In this document: in pieces, positions 45,100-55,298 of the stretch
How the letters are laid out: each line of letters starts with the position of its first letter
How positions within the stretch are numbered: the first letter of the stretch is position 1
The notes under the pieces: model-generated
Seen by the model: the letters and a program-made list of their open reading frames with translations, nothing else
Told to the model about the DNA's origin: nothing
Database searches by the model: none
DNA from: Xanthocytophaga agilis
GTDB taxonomy: Bacteria; Bacteroidota; Bacteroidia; Cytophagales; 172606-1
Assembly (NCBI RefSeq): GCF_030068605.1
Contig: NZ_JASJOU010000014.1
Coordinates: 124,001-188,000, forward strand
DNA length: 64,000 nucleotides
Direction: 5' to 3'
Position numbers and translations under genes: made by a program

Positions 45100-47403
45100 C
45101 TATTCAAAGCCTTCATTCTCAAGATCTTTAGCGGAAGGGGCCTGATATGTCTTATCTTTGATTGAATCTGTTGCCGAAGTGATTTGGTATGCTGAGCAGT
45201 CTAATGATACAGAGAGAGTAGCTGGCTTTTTAAACTTGCCTGGTTTAAAATCAAGTTGAGGATCATTGACAACTTTTTCCATATACATACCCCATAATGG
45301 CAGGGACATTTTTCCTCCCTCCCCTGTACGATCTCTAAAGTGTATACTTCGGTCATCTCCTCCAATCCAGATACCTGTTGCCAGATTAGGCATAACCCCC
45401 ATAAACCATCCATCAGAGTGATTCTGAGTAGTACCTGTCTTCGCACCAACTTCCGGATAGTCTTTCCATATTTTATAACGATGCAGGCCCTGTGCTGTTC
45501 CTCCTCTTTCCTGTACTGCTCCTTGAAGCATATATGTCATCAGATAGGCTGTTTCTTCACTCAAAACTTCTACATTACGAGGTACAGGTTCCCATATCAC
45601 ATTGCCGTTTTTATCTTCAATTCTGGTAATATATTTGGGTTCATTCCAGATGCCACTATTCACAAATGTTGAATACACACCTAATAATTCATAGATAGAT
45701 ACATCCTGAGTACCTAAGGCAATGGAAGGAACTGCTTCTAATGGACTAGTGATGCCTAGTCGTTTTGCATAGTCTACTACTTTCTGAGGTCCAAGATTCT
45801 TTACCAGATACGCAGAAATGGTATTAATGGAACGTCCCATAGCCTGACGGAGAGTAAACTGGCGGCCACTGGGAGGACCATCGGAGTTATTGGGTGTCCA
45901 GGGTTTACCTCCTACATCTTCTGCAAATGTGATGGGTGCATCTACCACTGTATAGCAGGGTGTATAACCATTGTCAAGGGCTGTTGCATAAACAATAGGT
46001 TTAAAGGATGAACCTGGCTGGCGACGCCCCTGTTTAACGTGATCATACTGAAAATATTTAAAATCTAATCCTCCAACCCATGCTTTGATTTCTCCGGTTG
46101 CTGGCACCATTGAAAGTAACCCTGTTTGCAGAAATCGTTTATAGTAGCGTATAGAATCCATAGGACTCATAACGGTGTCCTTTTCGCCCTGCCAGCTGAA
46201 GATCCGCATAGGCACGGGCTTGTTCATCTCCTGCCAGATTTCATCAGCATCAATTCCTGCTTGTTGTAATTCTCTAAAGTGAGGAGTTCCCTTTGCTGCG
46301 TTCTCAATAAAGTTTGCTATCTCCTTGCGATTCTCATCAACCCAGGGATTTTTGCCTTTCCAATGTGTATTAAATTTGACCTGCAACTGTTTCATCCATT
46401 GAGCTACCGCTTCTTCTGCATGAGCCTGCATACGGGAGTCAATAGTCGTATATATTTTTAATCCATCTCTGTAAATATCATAGCCATTCTCACGACACCA
46501 TCTTTGTAGCTCTCGCTGTAATACTGACCGGAAATACGTTGCTAACCCCTTACTATGATTCTCAACTGTATAGTTTTCAATCATCTTCTCGATGGGTTGC
46601 TCCTTAAATTTTTCATAATCTATTTCTGTCAGATAACTATATTTTACCATCTGCTGCATAACAGTATTCCGACGTATTTTAGCACGATCCGGATTCCGCT
46701 TGGGATTATAAGCAGTTGTTGATTTTAATAGGCCTACCAGTACAGCAGATTCTGGTATTGTCAGTTCTGCAGGCTTCTTCCGAAAGAATGTTTGAGAAGC
46801 TGTTTTGATACCATAGGCATTACTACCGAAATCAACGGTGTTCAGATACATGGTAATGATCTCCCGCTTGGTATAACTGCGCTCTATTTTAATCGCAGTC
46901 ATCCATTCTTTGGTTTTAATAATCAGCAACCGGAGTGGACGCATTGAATACAAACTTCCTTCACTTCCTTCTCCACGAGTTTTATACAGGTTTTTGGCTA
47001 ATTGTTGTGAGATTGTACTGGAGCCTCTGGGATCAAACGTAATAATAGAACTAATAATCGCAAATGTACCTTTAAAGTCGATGCCAGAGTGACGTTCAAA
47101 ACGTACATCTTCTGTGGCTACAAGCGCATTAATCAGATTAGGTGAGATATCTTCATACTCAATAGGAGATCGGTTAGATACAAAATATTTTCCCAGCAAG
47201 ATTCCATCTGCTGAGTATACTTCAGATGCGAGCTCATTTTTAGGGTTCTCCAGCGTTTTTAAGTCCGGCATAGGACCAAACATCCCAAACAGGTCAACTG
47301 AGACTGCAAAGATGTAAAATAAAAGCAAAGCCCAGAATGCAACAAAACTTATCCATACAATACGGATAAACAGGCGGTATGTACCACGTTCAAAAACAAT
47401 CAT
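45100..47403 (-). CDS. Bifunctional class A penicillin-binding protein (PBP1A type)
   Basis: 767 residues. A membrane anchor at about 12-34 is followed by the GT51 glycosyltransferase domain (EDVRFERHSGID with the catalytic Glu, GSSTISQQLAKNLY, RSYTKREIITMYLN) and the transpeptidase domain with SSFKP near residue 465, GRSINTIS (SxN type) and KTGTTQNHSDGW. It polymerises and crosslinks peptidoglycan on the outer face of the inner membrane. It follows sprE/porW on the same strand, but a 15-bp hairpin lies between, so separate transcription is likely. Confidence 0.95.
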   Translation of the reverse strand: MIVFERGTYRLFIRIVWISFVAFWALLLFYIFAVSVDLFGMFGPMPDLKTLENPKNELASEVYSADGILLGKYFVSNRSPIEYEDISPNLINALVATEDVRFERHSGIDFKGTFAIISSIITFDPRGSSTISQQLAKNLYKTRGEGSEGSLYSMRPLRLLIIKTKEWMTAIKIERSYTKREIITMYLNTVDFGSNAYGIKTASQTFFRKKPAELTIPESAVLVGLLKSTTAYNPKRNPDRAKIRRNTVMQQMVKYSYLTEIDYEKFKEQPIEKMIENYTVENHSKGLATYFRSVLQRELQRWCRENGYDIYRDGLKIYTTIDSRMQAHAEEAVAQWMKQLQVKFNTHWKGKNPWVDENRKEIANFIENAAKGTPHFRELQQAGIDADEIWQEMNKPVPMRIFSWQGEKDTVMSPMDSIRYYKRFLQTGLLSMVPATGEIKAWVGGLDFKYFQYDHVKQGRRQPGSSFKPIVYATALDNGYTPCYTVVDAPITFAEDVGGKPWTPNNSDGPPSGRQFTLRQAMGRSINTISAYLVKNLGPQKVVDYAKRLGITSPLEAVPSIALGTQDVSIYELLGVYSTFVNSGIWNEPKYITRIEDKNGNVIWEPVPRNVEVLSEETAYLMTYMLQGAVQERGGTAQGLHRYKIWKDYPEVGAKTGTTQNHSDGWFMGVMPNLATGIWIGGDDRSIHFRDRTGEGGKMSLPLWGMYMEKVVNDPQLDFKPGKFKKPATLSVSLDCSAYQITSATDSIKDKTYQAPSAKDLENEGFE

Positions 47404-47473
47404 GCTTGAGTTGACTGATGTTGGTTTGTAAATGTAAAGGTACGTAAATTTTGATGACGGTTATAAGAGTAAT

Positions 47474-47512
47474 CTATTTCTGATAGAGAATCAGCTACTC
47501 TATCAGAAATAG
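47474..47512 (-). terminator. Hairpin between sprE/porW-like gene and PBP gene
   Basis: CTATTTCTGATAGAG (47474-47488) pairs with CTCTATCAGAAATAG (47498-47512), 15 bp perfect, 9-nt loop, 38 bp after the upstream gene's stop. The T-run on the minus strand is weak. Confidence 0.7.
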
Positions 47513-47549
47513 AAAAATATGTGTACCTGAAGATCGGAGTATATAAAAG

Positions 47550-49772
47550 TTATTTATTGCCAGAACTTTTACCCAGTTCGTCAGTTTTCTGAAGCAAATT
47601 CTGAACATAAGGCAATAATTTGCTTTGTGGGTAAGCAGTCACAAAGTCTTGAAGTGCTTTCCGATAAGCTTCCAATCCCTGCGTTTTACCAACAATCTTA
47701 ATCTGTAAAACTTTGAATCGTTGTTCATTTAGTGTGCCTGCATATTGTTGCAATCCACTTTGTACCAACTGATCAGCTTCAGCAAAATTTTGTGCTTCAT
47801 ATAACTGATAAGCTTCCTGGAATGCTCTGTCTGCTTGTATATCGGCCAGATTCTCATCTCGGGTATAGTTAGGATTGCTTACCAGTTTTGCATACAGTGT
47901 AGTAGGATATTGAGTAATTAATCGGTTTTTAACAGCATTTTGTTGTTCGTCACCTAATTCCTGATATATCAGAAACATGGCATACAAAACTTCAGCTGCA
48001 TGTTCTGTTGATGGGAATCTTTCCAATAGGGTTTCATAATCCTTAATCGCATTTTTTTTCTCCAATAATTCCTTATCGAGGATCTTACCCAGTTCGTAAT
48101 AAGCTTCTTCTATTTTCTGATTGGATTTTTCAATATCTTCAGGAGCCATCGGCAGTTTAGCCAGCATATTCTTCTTCTGTTCCTCTCTGGTTGGTTTCTT
48201 TGGTTTTTCTGCAACAGCAGGCTGAGAATCGTTCGAATCCTGTATTGGTTGCTCTTCTGCAATAGCAGCATCCTTCTGAGCTCTTCGCCAATTATCTTCC
48301 AGCTTGCGGTTACCCCATTTCCGTATAAACGAAGTTCTTCCCTGAGCAACAGCTGTTGGATTACTGAAATACCAGTTTACATCATTAGTATTGTTTACAG
48401 ATTGTTTCTCAATGTCAAGATTATCAAATATAGCTCCTACTTCTCTTGCTATTTCTGAATTCTTTTTATCTTCTGCTTCCTGCTCTTGCTTTTCCTGTTT
48501 GTCAATAACTTCATCAAAGAACTTATCACGGGTAGCCTCATCCATCTTAACAATACGCTGCAAGCTATCTTCTGTCTGAATAATGGTATAATGCCTTACA
48601 AAATCATCAAGTACTTTGTGACGTTTGGCAATAACATCATAATCAGGAGTACTTTTGGGTAAACCTGCATTGAATGTACTATCATAATAGTTCTTGGCAG
48701 CCTGATAGTTTTGCTGTTTCTCATAGTAAATCTCAGCCAGTTTCAGAAAGGCAAGTGCTTTTTGACGATTATCAGTACCTTTTGCCTGTGAGGATTGTTT
48801 AAAATAGTCAATAGCCTTATCCAGTCTGTCTTTCCTGTATTCATACATCCCTATTGCATAGAGTATACGACCCTGGTATTCTTTATTTTTTTCATCATGA
48901 AGCAATCTGTTAAACTGCTTCAATAATTTTTTTTCATCTTTTCCCGCATACATCTGGATCATTTGTAGCTGGGCTTGTAATGCCAGCTCGTAGGATGCGT
49001 TGCTCTTCATCACTCTTTCAAAGTTTGCATAAGCATCTTTGGACCGATTGTTACGCTGATACAGCTGCCCAATAATATAATACATCCTGGCACGTCTTTC
49101 ACTAGCACGCATACGTTTTACTGTTTGCTTCAATACTGCCAGAGTCTGGTCATATTCCTGCCGCACCTGATGATAGGACGCCCTGGCTTCGTAAAAGTCA
49201 ACCAGGTCATGTTTCGATAATTTATCCTTACGAAGACGGTTAATAACGGCTGAGGCATAGTCATAGTTTTTTAGTTCTGTAAAGGAACGTAGAAGTCCTA
49301 TCATTGCCCGTTGACGTAGTGCGTCATCTTTACTCTCACTATTTACATATTTGTAAGTCTGTATCGCATTTTCAAAATCTGCTTGCAGGAATCTGGCGCG
49401 TGCCAGTTGAAAATAACAATCATCCAGCCAATTGCTATTTTTATGGTATTGTACAGGAAGAGAAGCTTTCTCTATAGCATAGGTTGTCTGAGTTTTTACA
49501 GCTCCAGCTCGTACAGTATCATGTGCGATTAATACTGCCAACATTTCATTGTAATCGTCTTTTCTTGTGCTGAATAATACTTTTTCTGCTTCAGTAAGTC
49601 TTTCATTTGCGAGGAAATAGGCATTGTAATGAGAATTCAGATCATGATAGGCTACACTAACCGGACCCTTGCTATATTGAGAACAGGCTGAGAATGCTAA
49701 ACTTCCCAAAAGACAAAAACATAACGGATATATAGCTCTTTTGCATTTGAGCAGAGCATATGTAAGCTGCAT
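47550..49772 (-). CDS. sprE: T9SS lipoprotein SprE/PorW, TPR-rich
   Basis: 740 residues from the ATG at 49772, which gives a lipoprotein signal with lipobox FSAC near residue 30; the frame is open to 49853 but without a signal. Many TPR units span about 70-420 (SNWLDDCYFQLARARFLQAD, RARMYYIIGQLYQRNNRSKD and others). A later block (NWYFSNPTAVAQGRTSFIRK then WGNRKLEDNWRRAQ) matches the SprE/PorW signature, followed by C-terminal TPRs. SprE/PorW links the T9SS translocon to the motor complex. It lies 5 kb from gldKLMN. Confidence 0.88.
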   Translation of the reverse strand: MQLTYALLKCKRAIYPLCFCLLGSLAFSACSQYSKGPVSVAYHDLNSHYNAYFLANERLTEAEKVLFSTRKDDYNEMLAVLIAHDTVRAGAVKTQTTYAIEKASLPVQYHKNSNWLDDCYFQLARARFLQADFENAIQTYKYVNSESKDDALRQRAMIGLLRSFTELKNYDYASAVINRLRKDKLSKHDLVDFYEARASYHQVRQEYDQTLAVLKQTVKRMRASERRARMYYIIGQLYQRNNRSKDAYANFERVMKSNASYELALQAQLQMIQMYAGKDEKKLLKQFNRLLHDEKNKEYQGRILYAIGMYEYRKDRLDKAIDYFKQSSQAKGTDNRQKALAFLKLAEIYYEKQQNYQAAKNYYDSTFNAGLPKSTPDYDVIAKRHKVLDDFVRHYTIIQTEDSLQRIVKMDEATRDKFFDEVIDKQEKQEQEAEDKKNSEIAREVGAIFDNLDIEKQSVNNTNDVNWYFSNPTAVAQGRTSFIRKWGNRKLEDNWRRAQKDAAIAEEQPIQDSNDSQPAVAEKPKKPTREEQKKNMLAKLPMAPEDIEKSNQKIEEAYYELGKILDKELLEKKNAIKDYETLLERFPSTEHAAEVLYAMFLIYQELGDEQQNAVKNRLITQYPTTLYAKLVSNPNYTRDENLADIQADRAFQEAYQLYEAQNFAEADQLVQSGLQQYAGTLNEQRFKVLQIKIVGKTQGLEAYRKALQDFVTAYPQSKLLPYVQNLLQKTDELGKSSGNK

Positions 49773-50272
49773 ACCGATAGGTTGAAACTGTTGGCAGATA
49801 ATACGACTCTGCTGAAATAGAAATACACAATATTGTGAAAAGAGAAGGCGCAACTTTATCGAGATATTAATATTTTTGAAATGATTTCTGATAAGTTCCT
49901 AATTTGATGTAACTCTTGAACTCTATTTTCGTTTACAAAAAGAAAAATAGGAAACTATTGTTGAAGATATGGATAATACTAATTTTGGTTGATACTATAC
50001 AATTTCAGCAATACATCACGTTTAATAATGGTTGTAAAAGTAGTGAGTAATCTATATTAATTCATAGGATTCTTACGTTCATTTTATATAATTGGTTGGG
50101 TTAGTTAAGTCAAAACTAACGTCATCAAACACAAAACTTCACATATATAAATACAATTTTACATTTAATCAGCGTTTCCGTTTGGTGTTTATGAGTAACT
50201 TCTAAAACAGATAGTATAAAGTTATGCTTTGTTTCAAACTCTGAACTGAAAACAGGAAGCGATATCCATACG
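49773..50272. other. Intergenic region, no gene seen
   Basis: About 500 bp between divergent sprE and the M23 gene. No RNA gene or strong hairpin found; an 80-codon minus-strand ORF overlapping the M23 start has no family features. Confidence 0.55.
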
Positions 50273-51148
50273 ATGAAGGCAAATAGTACATTATGGACAC
50301 GTCTAACTGAACGATATTTATTAGTTATCAGAAATGAAGATAACTTTGCTGAAAAAACTTCTTTCAATTTTACCTATGCAAAGTTACTTGTTATAACAAC
50401 GGCAATTCTGATAGTTTTATTTTTAGCAAGTATTTTTGTTTCTAATTTTTTAGTAACTAAATGGTTAAATCCTCCCACAAAAGAAGCTCAGACAACCCGG
50501 CGTCTGATCGAACTTTCTGCTACTGTTGATTCTCTTCAAAATGCCATTGTGGCACGTGACGAATATTTATTACGTATACAAAAAACTATTCAGGGTGATA
50601 ATGATTTTTTGAAAGCTGGTAGTCAGGATACATCTGAAGTCAGTACTAAAAAAACGAAACCTCCTGTAAAACCTGCTGATTTGAAAGCTACCAATCCGAT
50701 AGATGCAGAATTCAGAAGTGAGTTTGAGAGCGCAAGCAAAGCACAGACTGCCGCAGAAACGGGAAGTGTCAATACAGATATGTTTTTATTCTCTCCTTTA
50801 AGAGGTGCTATTATTTCTGATAAATTTAATCCAAAAACTAATCACTGGGGGGTTGATCTGGTTTCCAAAAAAGGAGAGCCTATTCATTCTGTATTAAATG
50901 GAACTGTGATTCTGGCATCCTGGACCCAGGATAGTGGCAATATTATTGCTATTCAACATTCCAATCAACTGATTTCTATATATAAACATAATTCCTCTTT
51001 ACTTAAAAAGGTAGGAGATTTTGTGAAAGCAGGAGAATCTGTTGCTATTCTTGGTAATAGTGGAGAACTTACCTCCGGACCACATTTGCATTTTGAACTC
51101 TGGAGTAAAGGAAATCCTGTAAATCCGGAAGATTTCATCGCGTTCTAA
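50273..51148 (+). CDS. M23 family metallopeptidase, membrane-anchored
   Basis: 291 residues. A membrane anchor at about 35-56, a short coiled region (about 70-95), a Lys/Thr/Pro-rich linker and a C-terminal LytM domain. The zinc ligands are seen: HWGVD (HxxxD) near 190 and HLHFE (HxH) near 275. The DSGNIIAIQHSNQLISIYKH block between fits an active fold. It would cut peptidoglycan crosslinks or bind the wall. A bactofilin gene follows by 122 bp, a recurring pairing in bacteria. Confidence 0.9.
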   Translation: MKANSTLWTRLTERYLLVIRNEDNFAEKTSFNFTYAKLLVITTAILIVLFLASIFVSNFLVTKWLNPPTKEAQTTRRLIELSATVDSLQNAIVARDEYLLRIQKTIQGDNDFLKAGSQDTSEVSTKKTKPPVKPADLKATNPIDAEFRSEFESASKAQTAAETGSVNTDMFLFSPLRGAIISDKFNPKTNHWGVDLVSKKGEPIHSVLNGTVILASWTQDSGNIIAIQHSNQLISIYKHNSSLLKKVGDFVKAGESVAILGNSGELTSGPHLHFELWSKGNPVNPEDFIAF

Positions 51149-51270
51149 TGTCAAATTGATGTATTGACCAATTACCTCAAACTAATTATCATGATAGTTA
51201 TACAAATAGCTGTTATATATCATGATTACAAATACTTTTATTCCAAACGTTTAACTTAACCAGTACATTT

Positions 51271-51705
51271 ATGTTTAATAGAAACCGTGATACTCAAGAC
51301 TCTATTGAGCTTTCCAATGCGAGCACTCAGATCATGAAAGGTACAACCATAGAAGGAAATATTGATACCTATGGTAATTTACGTATTGAAGGGAAAGTTA
51401 TAGGTAATATCAAATCAAAAACCAAAGTAGCTTTGGGTGAATCTTCTTATATTGAAGGCAACATCATCGCACAAAATGCCGAAATTGCTGGTGAAGTAAA
51501 AGGTACAGTGGAGATTTCAGATATTTTATCTTTAAAATCAACTGCCAATATTGTTGGAGATATTATTACTGGAAAACTGATTGTAGAGGCTGGCGCTGTA
51601 TGGAATGGAACCATTAAAATGGGAACTGCTTCTGCCAATACCAACAATCGAATTGGAGATACATTAAATGAAAAACTCAACGAACAAAAAGAGCCCCTTA
51701 AGTGA
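51271..51705 (+). CDS. Bactofilin (polymer-forming cytoskeletal protein)
   Basis: 144 residues, DUF583/bactofilin. The core from about 20 to 125 is a right-handed beta-helix with the repeating pattern GNIDTYGNLRIEGKVIGNIK, ...YIEGNIIAQNAEIAGEVKGT. Disordered termini. It polymerises without nucleotide and localises envelope enzymes; the upstream M23 peptidase is the obvious partner. Its 3' end overlaps atpZ by 38 nt in another frame. Confidence 0.92.
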   Translation: MFNRNRDTQDSIELSNASTQIMKGTTIEGNIDTYGNLRIEGKVIGNIKSKTKVALGESSYIEGNIIAQNAEIAGEVKGTVEISDILSLKSTANIVGDIITGKLIVEAGAVWNGTIKMGTASANTNNRIGDTLNEKLNEQKEPLK

Positions 51706-51886
51706 TTACGCCAAATATTCCGGCCTGGCTTTTCAGATGATGGCTACCATTGCGCTTGGCGTATGGGGTGGTACGAAGCTGGATCAATGGACAGGCTGGA
51801 AATTTCCGGTTTTTACTGTAATTTTGCCCATGATTGGAATTGTAGGGTCTATTATACTATTAATTCGTAGTTTGCCTAAGCAATAA
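51668..51886 (+). CDS. atpZ: AtpZ/AtpI-family protein
   Basis: 72 residues with two membrane helices (about 16-36 and 45-66) and the family motif GLAFQMMATIALGVWGGTKL then DQWTG. AtpZ/AtpI proteins assist c-ring assembly or Mg/Ca transport beside F-ATPase. It starts inside the bactofilin gene (38-nt overlap), suggesting coupled translation. Confidence 0.88.
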   Translation: MKNSTNKKSPLSDYAKYSGLAFQMMATIALGVWGGTKLDQWTGWKFPVFTVILPMIGIVGSIILLIRSLPKQ

Positions 51887-51992
51887 CCGTTGCCTGCAAA
51901 TGGGGATAGAAGAAAAGGCTTTGATAGCTATCGTATAGATTCTACACTATTCTAACTAATATTTTCCTGTTTGTTCGCTTTATTTTGAGTGT

Positions 51993-52352
51993 ATGCTTCG
52001 TTTCCTATTGTTTAGTGTAGTAGTGGCTGTCATTTGTTTTTTGTTACAACTATTCTTGCCTACCTGGGTAGATCCTTCTATTTGGCTTATTGTGGGTTTT
52101 CTGTTTACTCTTTCTTTTGCTGGGCATGCTTATATCCAATGGCGCCTGAAAGTAGATGCAGCAAATATGACAACCCCGTATTTTCTAATGTCAGGTATAC
52201 GTCTGTTGGGGAGCCTTATATTTATTATCTTTTTTATAAAAAACAGCACTTCTAGTATTTTTACCTTTGTACTTAATTTTTTTCTTATTTATTTCTTGTA
52301 TGTAGGTTTTGAAATCTATTGGTTAGTCACTAACTTGCGGCGCAATTTTTAA
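51993..52352 (+). CDS. Four-helix membrane protein in the AtpI position
   Basis: 119 residues, almost entirely four hydrophobic helices (about 2-22, 30-50, 64-84, 88-112). It holds the second AtpI-like position before atpB, which most Bacteroidota have. Sequence similarity to AtpI is not clear, so the role in ATP synthase assembly is inferred from location. Confidence 0.78.
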   Translation: MLRFLLFSVVVAVICFLLQLFLPTWVDPSIWLIVGFLFTLSFAGHAYIQWRLKVDAANMTTPYFLMSGIRLLGSLIFIIFFIKNSTSSIFTFVLNFFLIYFLYVGFEIYWLVTNLRRNF

Positions 52353-52375
52353 AAGCCTTAGTTTCCGACGATCAT

Positions 52376-53473
52376 ATGGGTAGTGTAAAGACATACAAAA
52401 GCCTCATTCCTAGTTTATTAGTTCTTTTTTTATTGTTTTTTGCGCCAATGTCCTATGCGCAGGAGCATGCTGCTTCTGGTCATGAGGAAGAGACTTTCAA
52501 GATTGGTGAGATGATAGAACACCACGTGGTTGACTCTCATGAGTGGCACTTTGCAACAGTAGGTCATACACATATTACATTGCCATTGCCAGTTATTTTA
52601 TATATTCCTGGTCAGGGTGTGGAAGTGTTTTCTTCTAGTCGTTTTCATAGCGAAGGTTTTAAGGACGAAGGTGAGAAACAGGAACATACCTATAAAGGTT
52701 TTTATATTGATGAATTGGATGGTCATCTGAAAAATACAGATGCCTCTCTCAAGTTTTATGACTTATCTATTACAAAGAATGTCGCTTCTCTGTTTTTGAG
52801 TGCAGTTCTTCTGATCTTTGTTTTTACAAGTATTGCTTCTGCTTATAAGAAACGTTCCGGTCAGGCTCCTAAAGGAATGCAATCATTTTTTGAGCCGATT
52901 GTAGTTTTTATCCGGGATGATATAGCAAAAGCTAATATTACAGGAAAAGACAAACATGGACAGCCTATGTATGAGAAATTCCTGCCTTACCTATTGACTG
53001 TTTTCTTCTTTATCTGGTTTAATAACTTATTAGGTTTATTACCTGGTGGTGCAAACCTTACTGGTAATATTGCTGTGACTATGTTTTTGGCTGTTGCTAC
53101 TTTAGTCACAACTCATATTCGTAGTAATAAATATTATTGGGGACATATTTTTGCGCCTCCTGTTCCACCTGCTCTATGGGTTATAATGGTACCAATTGAG
53201 GTAATTGGAATTCTTACAAAGCCAATTTCTCTAATGATTCGTTTGTTTGCTAACATCACTGCTGGTCACATTATTATTCTAAGTTTGCTGGGGCTGATAT
53301 TTATTTTCAAAAACGCATTGGTTGGAGGAGTTGTAGTGCCATTTGTATTGTTTTTGAATGGTATTGAATTGATGGTGGCCATTTTGCAGGCATATGTTTT
53401 TACACTGCTTTCTTCTATGTATATAGGCAGTGCGGTTGAAAGCCATGAATCCCACGACGACTTAGGACATTAA
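52376..53473 (+). CDS. atpB: ATP synthase F0 subunit a
   Basis: 365 residues, about 100 longer than E. coli subunit a. The core (from about 140) has the essential Arg in SLMIRLFANITAGH and the ELMVAILQAYVFTLL helix. The N-terminus carries a signal-peptide-like segment (about 9-29) and an extracytoplasmic extension of about 100 residues that is His-rich (His at 31, 36, 49, 50, 55, 58, 64, 66). The extension is a Bacteroidota feature in kind; its role is unknown. Proton half-channel subunit. Confidence 0.95.
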   Translation: MGSVKTYKSLIPSLLVLFLLFFAPMSYAQEHAASGHEEETFKIGEMIEHHVVDSHEWHFATVGHTHITLPLPVILYIPGQGVEVFSSSRFHSEGFKDEGEKQEHTYKGFYIDELDGHLKNTDASLKFYDLSITKNVASLFLSAVLLIFVFTSIASAYKKRSGQAPKGMQSFFEPIVVFIRDDIAKANITGKDKHGQPMYEKFLPYLLTVFFFIWFNNLLGLLPGGANLTGNIAVTMFLAVATLVTTHIRSNKYYWGHIFAPPVPPALWVIMVPIEVIGILTKPISLMIRLFANITAGHIIILSLLGLIFIFKNALVGGVVVPFVLFLNGIELMVAILQAYVFTLLSSMYIGSAVESHESHDDLGH

Positions 53474-53477
53474 TCTT

Positions 53478-53511
53478 TTTCTATCCTTGCTCCTTATGGT
53501 GAGGATAGAAA
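53478..53511 (+). promoter_or_regulatory. Hairpin between atpB and atpE
   Basis: TTTCTATCCT (53478-53487) pairs with AGGATAGAAA (53502-53511), 10 bp; a second small hairpin CTGCTG/CAGCAG is at 53593-53608, just before atpE. Confidence 0.55.
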
Positions 53512-53599
53512 GTGAAAATATTTCTCATAAATCCTCAACCATTCCAATTCAAACAAGTATAAGAATGGTAGCTATGAGGTGAGGCCGTTTTTCTGCTGA

Positions 53600-53893
<294 letters not shown>

Positions 53894-53901
53894 TTGATAA
53901 G

Positions 53902-53937
53902 TTCCCACTGACAACAATAGGTTGCGGTGGGAATTTT
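53902..53937 (+). promoter_or_regulatory. Hairpin after atpE
   Basis: TTCCCAC (53902-53908) with GTGGGAA (53927-53933), inner CAAC/GTTG pairing (53912-53915/53921-53924), then TTTTCAT. Resembles a leaky terminator inside the atp operon. Confidence 0.6.
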
Positions 53938-54049
53938 CATAATACAGATAGGTTAAGTTGAGAAGAATAACAAGAGTACCTGTGAAGTGAAACGCATCAG
54001 GTGAGTGCAAAACAAGTAGTTATACACATTAATTTATTATTCTGATTAT

Positions 54050-54544
54050 ATGGAATTTGTTACCCCTGGCTTAGGTCTTATTTTCTGGCAGTTTGTTGTA
54101 TTTATCTGTTTGCTGCTGATCCTGAAGAAATTCGCATGGAAACCGATTACTGCTGCCTTACATGAACGCGAGCATTCTATTGACAGTGCACTGAAAGCTG
54201 CAGAAGAAGCAAAACGTGAAATGTCAAAGTTGAAAGCTGACAATGAGAAATTGTTGGAAGAAGCACGTCTGGAACGTGATTCTATTGTGAAACTTGCTCG
54301 TCAGACTGCTGATGGATTGATTGAAGAAGCTAAAGAGAAAGCAACAACAGAAAGCAATCGCATTGTTGAAGCTGCTCGTCTTGCTATTCAGCAGGAACGT
54401 CAGGCTGCCATTCAGGATATCAAACAACAGGTAGCTTCTCTGTCTCTCGAAATTGCAGAGGTAGTATTACGAAATCAACTAAAAGATGATGCTGCGCAAC
54501 GGGCATTGGTAAACAAGTTGGTTGATGATGCAAAACTAAATTAA
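54050..54544 (+). CDS. atpF: ATP synthase F0 subunit b
   Basis: 164 residues: membrane helix at about 7-27 (GLIFWQFVVFICLLLILKKF) and a long charged coiled-coil (about 40-140), ending in the delta-binding C-terminus. Normal length; one b gene, so a homodimer stalk is expected. 71 bp before atpH. Confidence 0.96.
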   Translation: MEFVTPGLGLIFWQFVVFICLLLILKKFAWKPITAALHEREHSIDSALKAAEEAKREMSKLKADNEKLLEEARLERDSIVKLARQTADGLIEEAKEKATTESNRIVEAARLAIQQERQAAIQDIKQQVASLSLEIAEVVLRNQLKDDAAQRALVNKLVDDAKLN

Positions 54545-54615
54545 GACAACTCGTCTTGCTAATTATCAAGATACAGTCTTTATTATTTCACACTTCATAT
54601 CATACTTGAATTAAC

Positions 54616-55158
54616 ATGGCCGAAAGTAGAGCCGCCCATAGATACGCCAAAGCCTTGTTGGACTTAGCCATTGAAAAAGGTATAGTGGAACAAGTGCATA
54701 CTGATATGCAATTGCTGGCAAATACCTGTGAAGAGAACCGTAATCTGGTTAATTTATTGCAAAGTCCTATTGTATCTCATTACAAAAAGTTTGCAGTATT
54801 AAGAGATATATTCAAAAGCCGGGTAAGTGTTGACTCTTTCTCAATATTTGAAATCATTACCAAGAAGAACCGGGAAGAGATCCTGTTTGATGTAGCAAAA
54901 GAGTTTCATTCTTTATATAATGATTATAAAGGAGTTCAGGTTGCAGAGGTTATAACTACGTTTGCCGTAGATGATACACTTCGTAGCCAATTCAAACAAA
55001 TGGTCACAAAATCAACAGGTAAGACAAATGTTGAGTTGAAAGAGAAGGTAGATACCGGATTGATTGGTGGATTTATTTTGCAGATTGGAGATAGACAAAT
55101 TGATGAGTCTGTAAAAGGAAAGATAAACCGATTAAAACAACAAATGTCTAAGGCATAG
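54616..55158 (+). CDS. atpH: ATP synthase F1 subunit delta
   Basis: 180 residues. N-terminal helical bundle beginning RAAHRYAKALLDLAIEKG and the C-terminal signature GLIGGFILQIGDRQIDESVKG. Links the b stalk to alpha. Followed by atpA after 140 bp. Confidence 0.96.
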   Translation: MAESRAAHRYAKALLDLAIEKGIVEQVHTDMQLLANTCEENRNLVNLLQSPIVSHYKKFAVLRDIFKSRVSVDSFSIFEIITKKNREEILFDVAKEFHSLYNDYKGVQVAEVITTFAVDDTLRSQFKQMVTKSTGKTNVELKEKVDTGLIGGFILQIGDRQIDESVKGKINRLKQQMSKA

Positions 55159-55298
55159 TACAAAGCCTGGATTTTGAAAAAAATATACAACTTCCTGGCT
55201 CTGATTTTATCGTTATTTAAAATCAATCAATAGATTACAGAATACCTGGAAGTTGATCATAATTTATTCAATTGCTCATTTACTCATTTCTATAAAAT

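Noticed and set aside
50125..50367. 80-codon minus-strand ORF upstream of the M23 gene
   Set aside because: Overlaps the M23 coding start and lacks any recognisable feature.
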